A stretch of DNA of 64,000 bases from Streptomyces sp. CA-210063 (GCF_024612015.1 NZ_CP102512.1:5270001-5334000), one strand, 5' to 3'; positions 1-8,264 are shown, counted from the stretch's first letter. Notes: a model not told the origin generated them from the sequence alone. Translations and numbers: made by a program.

Positions 1-1
1 G

Positions 2-893
2 GATGTCACGTACACCGGAGATCCCGTTGAGCTCGGTGGCCAGACGCTGGTGCCGGGCGTCTACAAGGTGCCCGTCAGCGCCCAGATCACCGGCACCCTC
101 ACCCTGAACGGCCAGGGAAACTCCAATTCCGTCTGGGTGTTCCAGGTCGGTTCGACGCTGACGACGGCGTCGGCCAGCCGGGTGGTTTTCACCAATGGCG
201 CCAACCCGTGCAATGTGTACTGGCAGATCGGCAGCTCGGCCACTCTCGGTACCAATTCCACGTTCGTGGGCAACATCATGGCCTTGGCCTCGATCAGTGC
301 CACCACGGGGACGACCGTTAATGGCCGGCTACTGGCCCGCAACGGCGCCGTGACGCTGGACTCCAACACGATCTTCCAGGGTGAGTGCAGCGCCGTCCCT
401 ACGACGCCTCCGGCCACCACCCCTCCGGCTACGACGCCTCCCGCCACCACCCCTCCGGCCACCACCCCCCCGGCCACCACCCCTCCGGCTACGACGCCTC
501 CCGCCACCACCCCTCCGGCCACCACCCCCCGGCCACCACCCCTCCGGCCACCACCCCTCCGGCTACGACGCCTCCCGCCACGACGCCTCCCGCCACCACC
601 CCTCCGGCTACGACGCCTCCGGCCACCACCCCCCCGGCCACGACGCCTCCCGCCACCACCCCTCCGGCCACCACCCCCCGGCCACCACCCCTCCGGCTAC
701 GACGCCTCCCGCCACCACCCCTCCGGCCACCACCCCTCCGGGCGACGGCGGCAAGAAGCACGATGAGCACGGTCACCACGACGGCGGCAACAAGCACGAT
801 GAGCACGGTCACCACGACGGCGGCAACAAGCACGATGAGCACGGTCACCACGACGGCGGCAAGAAGCACGATGGGCACGACGGTCCTAGCTAG
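2..893 (+). CDS. Ice-binding-like (DUF3494) surface protein, 5' partial, frameshifted in its repeat
   Basis: The beginning lies outside the window. The first ~130 readable residues are a DUF3494 ice-binding-like beta-solenoid (motifs such as VWVFQVG, NVYWQIGSSATLG, NGRLLARNGAVTLDSN). A linker of ATTPP pentapeptides follows, then a His/Asp-rich tail (DGGKKHDEHGHH repeated) and a TAG stop. The reading frame changes twice inside the linker. Two poly-C runs (525-530 and 674-679) have six C where the equivalent runs at 465-471 and 629-635 have seven. Correcting both restores one ORF through the linker into the His-rich tail. DUF3494 proteins are secreted adhesins or ice-binding proteins, and the linker suggests a wall-spanning stalk. 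The shifts may be real slippage or sequencing errors. Confidence 0.75.
391..745 (+). repeat. 15-nt minisatellite encoding ATTPP pentapeptides
   Basis: Tandem 15-nt units of two main spellings (gccaccacccctccg and gctacgacgcctccc) run through the linker of the DUF3494 protein. Two units lack one C, shifting frame each time. Confidence 0.9.
747..881 (+). repeat. 36-nt tandem repeat encoding a His-rich tail
   Basis: Three full 36-nt units and one partial unit encode GG-K/N-KHDEHGHHD. With about 5 His per unit the tail could bind divalent metal. That role is inference. Confidence 0.85.
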
Positions 894-1404
894 ACAGACC
901 TCCCGTCGTGCTCTGGGTGATAGCTGACCTGGCCATCGGCCTGGTAGAGCTTGCCCGACATCGGGGCATAGGGATCAACACGGCAGGTAGTGCGACTTCC
1001 GCTCGCCCTGCGGGTTCGTCAAGTCGTTGCTACTCACGCGGGCGCCCTTACCGAAAGGCGAGTGCTCAGGGTTGCCGCCCTGAGAAGCCAGTGGAACAAA
1101 CGGCGCGCGGCGGATCGCCATCGATTCCGTCGCGCGCCGTAGGCGAAAACTCAGGATTGGTAGCCCCGGATCGTGCTCGCGGGTCTCTCGTCACCCATAC
1201 ACACCTAGCTCGGTGTCTGGCCGACGGTGGGGACAGGCAGGCGCTCCGCCCTCCGCGAGACACCTTGTAATGCGTAGGTCTGGCGCGTGACGCCACCAGC
1301 CGAGCGGCTGGTCGCTGCAACAGTTCCGTTCGTTGAGAGGACCTCATGGGCCATCCGTGGGCCAGCAGGCCGGCCGAGCGGTGCTTACGCAGCGTTCGAG
1401 CAGG
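894..1404. other. Intergenic stretch without a recognisable gene
   Basis: About 510 nt. No ORF here has a convincing start, codon pattern or family resemblance. It holds an imperfect GC-rich hairpin (1100-1140) and a short perfect stem-loop (accagcc/ggctggt near 1297-1314). Confidence 0.6.
1100..1140 (+). terminator. GC-rich hairpin downstream of the DUF3494 gene
   Basis: Arms acggcgcgcggcgga and tccgtcgcgcgccgt pair with one mismatch. There is no U-tract, as is usual in Streptomyces. The 200-nt distance from the stop makes the role uncertain. Confidence 0.4.
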
Positions 1405-1626
1405 TCAGGTGGGGTTTCGGCGAGGCCAGAGTGACGGTGCCGGTGCTGGGGGTTCAGGGCCGGTGTGCTTGAGCGCCCAGATTTCTACGGGTAGGCGTTC
1501 GCTGTCCGACGTGGGGGACTCTGCCCCGCAGGCCAGGCACACAGCCGAGTAGAGGACCCGTGGAGTGCCCTCGGCGGTTTCCGGTGCCAGGGTCCACTCG
1601 GCGGCCTTGATGATCGAACGGGTCAC
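1405..1626 (-). CDS. Small DUF7848-like protein
   Basis: 73 aa from a GTG that overlaps the stop of the upstream gene (GTGA). The sequence TRSIIKAAEWTLAPETAEGT..LYSAVCLACGAES..VEIWALKHTG resembles small Streptomyces proteins of the DUF7848 type, with a CLACGAES Cys pair. After KHTG the C-terminus turns into a proline-rich tail. The neighbouring frame reads HTGLNPQHR, closer to what I remember of the family, so the last ~15 residues may follow a frameshift. It is the third gene of a three-gene overlapping mini-operon. Function unknown. Confidence 0.6.
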   Translation of the reverse strand: MTRSIIKAAEWTLAPETAEGTPRVLYSAVCLACGAESPTSDSERLPVEIWALKHTGPEPPAPAPSLWPRRNPT

Positions 1627-1925
1627 AGCCGCCTCCTGCTGCGCCGGTTCACGTCGGCCACCCTCGCGCTCAGCACGTGCGCTGCCTCGACGACATCCGC
1701 TGCGGAGACCGAGTCGCGGCAGTCCGGCGCGGACGAGGGCGCCGGCTGCCCGTCGAGGGCACGGCACAGCGCCGCGTGCAGGTGCTCGGCGTCGATCAGC
1801 GAGAGCACGAGTTCGGCGTCCGTCGCGTGTTCGCCCTTCTTGGAGAGACGCAAGGGAAGGGCGAGTTGGCCGGCATCCGTGCGGTACACGGGGCGTCTCG
1901 GAGTTCGTTCGATGGTCCAGGTCAT
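1623..1925 (-). CDS. Small hypothetical protein
   Basis: 100 aa beginning MTWTIERTPRRPVYRTDAGQ. The ATG overlaps the stop of the preceding gene (ATGA) and its own stop overlaps the GTG of the next, so all three small genes look translationally coupled. The middle (DAELVLSLIDAEHLHAALCRALDG) is probably helical and the end is Arg-rich. I do not recognise a named family. Proteins like this often accompany DUF397/DUF5753 or DUF7848 genes in Streptomyces. Confidence 0.6.
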   Translation of the reverse strand: MTWTIERTPRRPVYRTDAGQLALPLRLSKKGEHATDAELVLSLIDAEHLHAALCRALDGQPAPSSAPDCRDSVSAADVVEAAHVLSARVADVNRRSRRRL

Positions 1926-2065
1926 GACGTGCCGCCGATCCGCGCGAGGCGGTACTCGCCCCAGAGTTCCCGTCCGTCCGTGCAGCCGTCCTGCGCCTTG
2001 CGCACACCCTTGCAGTGGCCGCACTTGCGCGTGTGCTCGAACCACAGGCGGTACGCGCGCAACAT
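1922..2065 (-). CDS. Small CxxC protein, hypothetical
   Basis: 47 aa from ATG, MLRAYRLWFEHTRKCGHCKGV..., with a CGHC pair and a third Cys (DGCTDG) that could form a small metal-binding or redox knuckle. It is the first gene of the overlapping trio. The upstream boundary is uncertain: the frame stays open upstream, but that stretch is antisense to the cyclo-ligase remnant and is not credible coding sequence. Function unknown. Confidence 0.5.
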   Translation of the reverse strand: MLRAYRLWFEHTRKCGHCKGVRKAQDGCTDGRELWGEYRLARIGGTS

Positions 2066-2100
2066 GGGGATCTCGGTCTGCCGTACGGCTGCCTCGACTC

Positions 2101-2411
2101 GTTCCAAGGGGGCCGGGTATTCGGACCTTGAGTTCGCGTTTCTCATGGAGGCCGGGCTGATCGGCGCCCGGACGGTGGTCGTGTCCACCGTCCACTCGCT
2201 GCAGGTGCTGGACGAGGACCTCCCGTCCACGGGCCACGACTTCGGAGTCGACCTGATCGTCACCCCGGACGAAGTCATCTCCTGCCCGTCGCCGCACCGC
2301 CCGGCCGGGCTGGTCTGGGAGGATCTGGACGCGGAGAAGATCGCTTCCATTCCGGTACTCGCCGCCCGAGTGGCCGCGTCGCAACCTTCGCCCCGCGTTC
2401 CCCGTCCTTGA
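2101..2411 (+). pseudogene. 5'-truncated 5-formyltetrahydrofolate cyclo-ligase family remnant
   Basis: The frame reads SKGAGYSDLEFAFLMEAGLIG, then VVVSTVHSLQVLDEDLP, HDFGVDLIVTP and GLVWEDLDAEKIASIPVL, ending at TGA. This is the C-terminal half of the 5-FTHF cyclo-ligase fold: the G-x-G-Y-x-D-x-E substrate/nucleotide loop followed by the T-V-H and D-x-I-V-T-P strands. The N-terminal ~100 residues are absent, and the three small minus-strand genes sit where they should be. No plausible start or RBS remains. Confidence 0.75.
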
Positions 2412-2452
2412 GGGAGACACAGACAGCAAGAGCAGAACGGAAAGGCCGGCCC

Positions 2453-3472
2453 GTGGAGAGCGCGACGATCGAGCGGCCGGTGGTGAACGCACGGCGGAAA
2501 ACGCACGGCGGCAAGAAGGCCTTCGCCGCTCTGTTCCTCCTCGGTGTCAGTGTGGTCGTCGGCTGTCGTGTCCTCGACGTCGACGCCTTCACCCCCGTCA
2601 CCCAACTCCTCGCCTTCCTCCCCTGGCTCCTCGCCCCCACCGGCCTCGCCCTGCTCCTCTCCCTCTTCGCCCGCTGGTGGATCGGGCTGACCTGGGGTGT
2701 CGTGCTGCTCGGGGTGCTCGCCTGGTACATCGAGCCGTACGGGAAGACGACCGAGCCGGGCGGGACGGCGCTGGCCCAGGTGCGGGTGATGACGTCCAAC
2801 GTGCAGTTCGGGTGGGGCACCGATGCCCTCGTCAAGGCCGTGCGGCGCGACCGGCCCGACATCGTCTTCGTCGAGGAGTGCGAGCTCACCTGCTCGGCCA
2901 AGCTGCGTGACACGCTCGGCGACCTGAGCGGCAAGAGTGGAAAGAGCCCGGCCTACCCCCACCGCCAGGCCGTCGAGGGCTACGGCTCCACCGGCTCCGT
3001 CATCCTCAGCCGCTACCCCCTCAAGCCCGCCGACCCGATCCCCGGCACGATGGGCATGCCCGGTGCCGTGGCCGACATCGAGGGCAACCCCGTACGGCTG
3101 CAGCTGGCGCACCCCATGCCCCCGCTGCCGGGAGAGCTGGACACCTGGCGGCGGGAGCTCGGCGCGCTGCGGGCGTACGCGGCCAAGGACACCCGGACGC
3201 CGACCATCCTCGCCGGGGACTTCAACGCCTCCCAGGACCACGCGGCCTTCCGCGCCATCCTCGACACGGGCCTGAGCGACGCCGCCCGTCTGGTCGGGCA
3301 GGACCGGAGGCCGACCTGGCCCTCCCGGACCACCCCGAGGATCGGCACCCAGATCGACCATGTCCTGGTCTCCTCCAAGGACTTCTCCGCACGCGAGGTC
3401 CGCTTCCAGGGACTGTCCGGCACCGACCACAACGCCGTCACCGTCGACGTCGTCCTGCACGGAAGAAGGTGA
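2453..3472 (+). CDS. Endonuclease/exonuclease/phosphatase (EEP) family membrane protein
   Basis: 339 aa from the chosen GTG, which has gaaagg 8-13 nt upstream. An in-frame TTG at 2408 would overlap the preceding pseudogene. A cytosolic N-terminus is followed by three hydrophobic segments (about residues 20-100). The EEP domain then shows VMTSNVQFG, PDIVFVEECE (metal-binding Glu), LAGDFNAS (catalytic D-x-N), QIDHVLVS and GTDHNAVTV (catalytic His). Actinobacterial relatives are membrane-anchored phosphohydrolases with an extracytoplasmic catalytic domain. The substrate is unknown. Confidence 0.85.
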   Translation: MESATIERPVVNARRKTHGGKKAFAALFLLGVSVVVGCRVLDVDAFTPVTQLLAFLPWLLAPTGLALLLSLFARWWIGLTWGVVLLGVLAWYIEPYGKTTEPGGTALAQVRVMTSNVQFGWGTDALVKAVRRDRPDIVFVEECELTCSAKLRDTLGDLSGKSGKSPAYPHRQAVEGYGSTGSVILSRYPLKPADPIPGTMGMPGAVADIEGNPVRLQLAHPMPPLPGELDTWRRELGALRAYAAKDTRTPTILAGDFNASQDHAAFRAILDTGLSDAARLVGQDRRPTWPSRTTPRIGTQIDHVLVSSKDFSAREVRFQGLSGTDHNAVTVDVVLHGRR

Positions 3473-3506
3473 GACAAAGCCCCCATAAGCCGCATGTGCG
3501 CCCCGC

Positions 3507-3512
3507 CATAAT
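3507..3512 (+). promoter_or_regulatory. -10 element of a likely leaderless promoter (FUSC gene)
   Basis: CATAAT ends 6 nt before the ATG of the FUSC permease, and no Shine-Dalgarno sequence lies between. Inferred leaderless transcript. Confidence 0.5.
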
Positions 3513-3518
3513 GGGGCC

Positions 3519-5480
3519 ATGCCCCGCCCGTTCCCCAGCAGCCTCGCCCCACCCGACTGGCTGGTGCGGAACCTCCAGCCGCAGCAGACGCCGGTCAACC
3601 GGCCCGCCGTCGCCCGCGCGGCGATCGCGCTGACGCTGCCGCTCGCGCTGGGCCTCGCCGCCGGGCGGCCCGAGTACGGGGCGCTCGCCTCCATGGGCGC
3701 CCTCTCGGGCGTCATCAGCGACACGGCGGACGCGTACCGGATGCGGCTGCTCAAGATCGCGATCCCGCAGCTGTTCAGCGCCGTGGGCATCACGCTCGGT
3801 TCACTGGTGTACGGCCAGGGCTGGGTCACCGTCGCCGCGCTCACCGGGGTCGCGCTCGTCTCCGGGATGATCTCGTCGATCGGCGCCGTGGCCTCCGTGT
3901 CGGGACTGCTGCTGCTCCTCAACTCGGTGGTGGGCGCGGGCCTCCCGATGCCCGGGGCGTGGTGGCTGGCCCCGCTGCTGATGAGCGGTGGCGGCCTCCT
4001 CGTCCTCGCGCAGGCCCTTCTCGCCTGGCCGCTCAGGGCGGGCGTACCGGAACGGGCCGCCGTCGCGGACACGTACCGCAAGGTCGCGGACCTCCTCGCG
4101 ACCACGACCACGGACGACCTGGCCGGGCACACCGACGCGTACGACGCCGCCCGGCACCTCGTCACCCAGTCCCTCGACCAGTCCTACGACCTCGTCCTCG
4201 CCCGCCGCGCCCGCCACCACGGCCGCAGTCCCGAACTGGTGCGGCTGCTGGCCCAGTTGAACGCGATCACCCCGCTGGTGGAGGCCGCCCCGGCGGTACG
4301 GCTGTCCGGTCGGCCGCTGCCCGCCGAGATCCCCACGGCCGTACGCCACCTCGCGGAGGCCGTCGAGACGGGGTACTCGGGGCCGCTGGGACTGCGGCTG
4401 CCCGAGCCCGCGAGTGCGATCGGGCGGGCGGTCGACCAGGCGCTGCGGCACGCCGCCGACGTCGTCACCGAGAAGTCGCCGGACGCGCTGAAGAAGGCCG
4501 GCGACCGGGCCGGCCGCCCCGCCCCGCTGGGCGTACGCGCCGTCCGGGTCGCCCGGAACGTCGCCCTCTCCGACGCCTCCTGGCGCTACGGCCTGCGCCT
4601 CGCCCTGTGCATCGGCATCGCCCAGGCCCTGGTGTCGCTGGTGGCCGTGCCGCGCTCGTACTGGGTGGCGCTGACCATCACGTTCGTCCTGAAGCCGGAC
4701 TTCGGGTCGGTGTTCTCCCGGGCGCTGCTGCGGGCGCTCGGCACGGTCGTGGGTCTGGTGGTGGCCGCCGGGATCCTCTCGCAGGTGCCGCGCGGCTGGT
4801 GGGACGTGCCGGTGATGCTGGTCCTCGCGCCGCTCATCCCGGTGTTCACACCCCGGGGCTACGGCTATCAGACCGCCGCCATCACCCCGGTGATCCTGCT
4901 CCTCTCCGACACCCTCAACCACCAGGGCACCGGCCTGCTCGTCCCCCGTCTCGTCGACTCCCTCATCGGCTGCGCGATCGCCCTCGTCGCCGGCTATCTG
5001 CTCTGGCCGGAGAGCTGGCACGCGCGCGTCGGCGACCGGCTCGCGAACGCCGTCGCCGACACGGCCGCGTACGTCGAACGCGCCTTCGGTGAGGTCCCCG
5101 CGGACCCCGCCGGGCGGGCCCGGATGCGCCGCCGTCTCTACCGGGACCTCTCCGCCATCCGTACGGAGTTCCAGCGGGCCCTCACCGAACCGCCGCCCAT
5201 CGGCCGGCGCGCCGCCGCCTGGTGGCCGCTGGTCGTGGCGGTGGAGCGGATCGTCGACGCGACGACGGCCGGGCGGGTCCGGATCAAGCAGGGAGCGGAG
5301 CCGCCGTCCGCCGCCGAGGTCGACCAAGTCGCCCTGCAGCTGAGGGAGTTGGCGGAGGGGCTGCGGAAGACGCACGTACTGTACGAGGTCCGGTCCGATC
5401 TGAGCGGGCCGCCGGGGAGCGTGCTGGAGCCGCTGCGGCAGGAGGTGGCGGCGGCCCGGACGATCACGTCACCGCACTGA
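3519..5480 (+). CDS. FUSC family integral membrane protein
   Basis: 653 aa with the two-block layout of fusaric-acid-resistance/aromatic-acid-exporter permeases. A first hydrophobic block covers roughly residues 28-175. A soluble helical middle (about 180-345, LVRLLAQLNAITPLVEAA) follows, then a second block (about 350-500) with the FUSC signature SYWVALTITFVLKPDFGSVFSRALLRALGT, and a cytosolic tail. Family members are implicated in export of aromatic or organic acids. The substrate cannot be read from sequence. It is a monocistronic gene with a probable leaderless start. Confidence 0.9.
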   Translation: MPRPFPSSLAPPDWLVRNLQPQQTPVNRPAVARAAIALTLPLALGLAAGRPEYGALASMGALSGVISDTADAYRMRLLKIAIPQLFSAVGITLGSLVYGQGWVTVAALTGVALVSGMISSIGAVASVSGLLLLLNSVVGAGLPMPGAWWLAPLLMSGGGLLVLAQALLAWPLRAGVPERAAVADTYRKVADLLATTTTDDLAGHTDAYDAARHLVTQSLDQSYDLVLARRARHHGRSPELVRLLAQLNAITPLVEAAPAVRLSGRPLPAEIPTAVRHLAEAVETGYSGPLGLRLPEPASAIGRAVDQALRHAADVVTEKSPDALKKAGDRAGRPAPLGVRAVRVARNVALSDASWRYGLRLALCIGIAQALVSLVAVPRSYWVALTITFVLKPDFGSVFSRALLRALGTVVGLVVAAGILSQVPRGWWDVPVMLVLAPLIPVFTPRGYGYQTAAITPVILLLSDTLNHQGTGLLVPRLVDSLIGCAIALVAGYLLWPESWHARVGDRLANAVADTAAYVERAFGEVPADPAGRARMRRRLYRDLSAIRTEFQRALTEPPPIGRRAAAWWPLVVAVERIVDATTAGRVRIKQGAEPPSAAEVDQVALQLRELAEGLRKTHVLYEVRSDLSGPPGSVLEPLRQEVAAARTITSPH

Positions 5481-5651
5481 CACCGGCATCTGTACTGGCA
5501 TCTGTACTGGCATCAGCATCTGTGAGGTCAACTCGACGCAGGGCGCTGAATCGTTACGTCATCCCCGCACGAGTGACTGAGGGCGCATTCGCAGGCGAAA
5601 AGGCGCAATGATCAATCCTGTTCAACCGCCCTACCTATAAGGGGATTTTTC

Positions 5652-5867
5652 ATGCGTCGCACCGCGACCGTCCTGCTCGGAACCCTCGCCCTCGCCGGCA
5701 CCATGGCCCCGGCCGCCAACGCCATCCCGGACCCGGTCGGGACCGTCACCTGTGTCACCGAGACCCCGGCCGGCGTGACGGAGCTCGTCGACCCGGCCGC
5801 GCTCCTCGACCCGGCGGGCCTCCTGGACCCGACCGCCCTCCCGGGCGTGAGCTGCCTGGCCCCCTGA
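5652..5867 (+). CDS. Small secreted protein with LDP repeats
   Basis: 71 aa. A Sec signal peptide (MRRTATVLLGTLALAGTM...ANA) precedes a ~45-residue mature peptide with two Cys that bracket tandem hydrophobic repeats (LVDPAALLDPAGLLDPTALPG). aagggga lies just upstream of the ATG in an AT-rich leader. The two Cys could form one disulfide. It loosely recalls chaplin/rodlin-like surface peptides but lacks the chaplin domain. Function unknown. Confidence 0.7.
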   Translation: MRRTATVLLGTLALAGTMAPAANAIPDPVGTVTCVTETPAGVTELVDPAALLDPAGLLDPTALPGVSCLAP

Positions 5868-5890
5868 GCCCAGCCTCAGCGCACACACAC

Positions 5891-5924
5891 GCGGGCCGCC
5901 CTCCCCGACAGGAGGACGGCCCGC
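5891..5924. terminator. Bidirectional hairpin terminator between convergent genes
   Basis: Arms gcgggccgccctcc and ggaggacggcccgc (one mismatch) around a 6-nt loop, lying between the secreted-peptide gene and the 3' end of phoX. Confidence 0.75.
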
Positions 5925-5960
5925 GTTCACATGTGTACGTACGTCACTTACCTACGCGGA

Positions 5961-8021
5961 TCAGACGCCGATGTCGCAGCCGTCCGCGCGCCACACCGCG
6001 ACGACCGCCGGGCGGACGTACTTGCCGGCTCCGTCGGGCCAGGCGCTCTTCGGGTTCTCGACGGTGGCTCCGTCGAGCTCGCCCGGGTGCTGGACGGCGA
6101 CCAGGACGCGACGGTCCTGGACGATCGGGCCGCAGGTCTCGGCGCCGCTCGGAACCGTCAGGAACTGCTTCAGCTCACCACGCCGCTCACCGCGCGTGGC
6201 GACACCGAACAGACCGTCGTGCGAGCCGAGCTGGGCACCGTCGGTGGAGATCCACAGGTTGCCGTACGGGTCGAAGGCGACGTTGTCCGGGCAGGAGATC
6301 GGGCTGACGTCGTCCTTCGGGAAGCCCGCGAAGTAGGTCGCCGGGTCCTCGGGGTCGCCCGCGACGAGGAAGAGCAGCCAGCCGAACTTGGTGCTCTCGG
6401 GCCGGTTGCGGTGCTCGGTGAGTTCGAGGACCTGGCCGTGCTTGTTGGCGTTGCGCGGGTTGGCCTCGTCGGCGGGCGCGAAGCCGGTCTTGCCGCGGTT
6501 GGTGTTGTTGGTGAGGGCGACGTAGACCTTGCCGGTGACCGGGTTGGGCTCGATGTCCTCGGGGCGGTCCATCTTCGTGGCGCCGACCTTGTCACCGGCG
6601 AGCCGGGTGAAGACGAAGACCTCGTCGGCCGTCATGCCGTCCACGTGCGAGACGGCACCCTTGGCGGTGGCGGTGGCCAGCGGGATCCACTCGCCGGCGC
6701 CGTCGAACTCACCGTCGGCCGGCAGCTTGCCCGTGCCGTCGATCTCGATCGCCGGGGAGTCGCCGGTGAGCTTGGCGACGTAGAGCGTGCCCTCGTCGAG
6801 CAGGGAGAGGTTGTGCTCGCGTACGGCCCGCGAGCTGCCCCTCTTCATCCGCTTGCTGCTGACGAACTTGTAGAAGTAGTCGAAGCGCTCGTCGTCACCG
6901 GAGTAGATGACGGGGCGGCCGTCGTGGGTGAGGCGGACGGTCGCACCCTCGTGCTTGAAGCGGCCGAGGGCGGTGTGCTTGCGGGGCGTGGACGACGGGT
7001 CGTACGGGTCGAGCTCGACGACGTACCCGAAGCGGTGCACCTCGTTCGGCTCCTGGGCGACGTCGAACCGCTTGTCGAACCGCTCCCACTTGCGCTCGGT
7101 GGCGCCGGTGCCGATGCCGTACCGCTTGTCGGTGGCCCGGCTGCTGTTGGCGAAGTACTGGTTGAAGTTCTCCTCGCCGTGGAGGGTCGTGCCCCACGGG
7201 GTCGTACCGCCGGCGCAGTTGTTGAGGGTGCCGAGCACCTTCGTGCCGGTCGGGTCGGCGGAGGTCTTGAGGAGGTCCGAGCCGGCGGCGGGGCCGGTCA
7301 GGCGGAACTCGGTGGTGGCGGTGACGCGCCGGTTGAGGTGGTGGCGGGGCACGGCGGTGAGCTTGCCGGTGCGCCGGTCCTCCTCCACGACCACGGCGGC
7401 CAGGCCGTGGGCCGCCCAGGCGACCTCGACCTGGTTGCGGGTCGGGTTGGCGGCGTCGTAGCCGCGGAACATCAGGATCTCGTCGGTGTACTCGTGGTTC
7501 GCGACGAGGAGCTGGCGGCCGCGCTCACCGGGGATCGGGAGCAGGGCGAGGAAGTCGCAGTTGTAGCCGAACTGGCCGGCCTGGGCCTTGCCCGTCTGGT
7601 TCTCCGGGTCGAAGGCGGGGGCGCCGCGCAGGATGGGCTCGCCCCACCGGATGACGACGTTCTGCTTGTAGCCCTCGGGGACGGTCACGGCGTCGGTGGT
7701 GTTGGGCGCGACGGCGGTGAACCGGAGGCCACGGGCGGCCTTGCCCTTGCCCTTGGACGTGGTGGCGGTCTCGGTCGTGGCCGCGGCGGCCGGCACGGCG
7801 GTGCCGAGGGCGGTCGCCCCGGCCGCGGTGGCCACGGAGACGACGGCGGCGGCTCTCATCACCGAGCGGCGGCTCAGCGCGCTCGCGATGACATCACCCA
7901 CGTATTCGTTGGTGCTGGTGTTCGGCACCTCGTGGAAGCAGGCGTCACCACAACGGAACCGACAGGTCAGGGCGGAACGGCCGCCGGGGTGCGAGGCGAT
8001 CATGGGCAGCAGCTTGCGCAC
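5961..8021 (-). CDS. phoX: PhoX family alkaline phosphatase, Tat-exported
   Basis: 686 aa from GTG with GAGGAGCG upstream. The N-terminal twin-arginine signal SRRSVMRAAAVVSVATAAG (about residues 50-68) after a long n-region fits folded export of a metalloenzyme. The PhoX (DUF839) beta-propeller motifs are TPWGTTLHGEENFNQYF, MDRPEDIEPNP, NVAFDPYGNLWISTDG and GAETCGPI. PhoX enzymes use Ca and Fe to release phosphate from organic esters outside the cell. Two adjoining 11-nt PHO units precede the promoter, so PhoP control is strongly indicated. Confidence 0.93.
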   Translation of the reverse strand: MRKLLPMIASHPGGRSALTCRFRCGDACFHEVPNTSTNEYVGDVIASALSRRSVMRAAAVVSVATAAGATALGTAVPAAAATTETATTSKGKGKAARGLRFTAVAPNTTDAVTVPEGYKQNVVIRWGEPILRGAPAFDPENQTGKAQAGQFGYNCDFLALLPIPGERGRQLLVANHEYTDEILMFRGYDAANPTRNQVEVAWAAHGLAAVVVEEDRRTGKLTAVPRHHLNRRVTATTEFRLTGPAAGSDLLKTSADPTGTKVLGTLNNCAGGTTPWGTTLHGEENFNQYFANSSRATDKRYGIGTGATERKWERFDKRFDVAQEPNEVHRFGYVVELDPYDPSSTPRKHTALGRFKHEGATVRLTHDGRPVIYSGDDERFDYFYKFVSSKRMKRGSSRAVREHNLSLLDEGTLYVAKLTGDSPAIEIDGTGKLPADGEFDGAGEWIPLATATAKGAVSHVDGMTADEVFVFTRLAGDKVGATKMDRPEDIEPNPVTGKVYVALTNNTNRGKTGFAPADEANPRNANKHGQVLELTEHRNRPESTKFGWLLFLVAGDPEDPATYFAGFPKDDVSPISCPDNVAFDPYGNLWISTDGAQLGSHDGLFGVATRGERRGELKQFLTVPSGAETCGPIVQDRRVLVAVQHPGELDGATVENPKSAWPDGAGKYVRPAVVAVWRADGCDIGV

Positions 8022-8057
8022 GTTGCGCTCCTCTTATGTGCCTTTGGTGTGAGCGCG

Positions 8058-8063
8058 ACGTTA
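8058..8063 (-). promoter_or_regulatory. Candidate -10 element of phoX
   Basis: TAACGT on the minus strand, about 28 nt downstream of the PHO box and 37 nt before the GTG start. Confidence 0.45.
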
Positions 8064-8090
8064 GGGGGGCGCGCGTTCGAGAACGGAGCC

Positions 8091-8112
8091 GGAAGGTGAA
8101 CAGGGGGTGAAC
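8091..8112 (-). promoter_or_regulatory. PHO box upstream of phoX
   Basis: Two adjoining 11-nt direct repeats on the minus strand, GTTCACCCCCT and GTTCACCTTCC, match the Streptomyces PhoP direct-repeat consensus G(G/T)TCAYYYR(G/C)G in their conserved first seven bases. They end 70 nt before the phoX start codon. Confidence 0.85.
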
Positions 8113-8264
8113 CTGCGGCCGTTCAGGCGGTGTTGACAGCGCGGGGTGGTGGAGATAGTGAAACACCCCGCCCCACCCCAAGATCACCAATCCTGGCCGC
8201 TAACCTTACGTGTCCGTCCTGGCCAGGGATTGACGGGCTTCAACTCACCCGAAGGGTTGCGCAC

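Noticed and set aside
391..745. Tandem repeats as a CRISPR array
   Set aside because: Units are contiguous 15-mers in coding frame, with no spacers and no cas genes.
1922..4165. 747-codon minus-strand frame
   Set aside because: Only its last ~47 codons look like a gene. The rest is antisense to the EEP and FUSC genes.
5931..8099. 722-codon open frame on the plus strand opposite phoX
   Set aside because: Val/Gly/Arg-rich translation without domains. It is the antisense shadow of a well-supported phosphatase gene in high-GC DNA.
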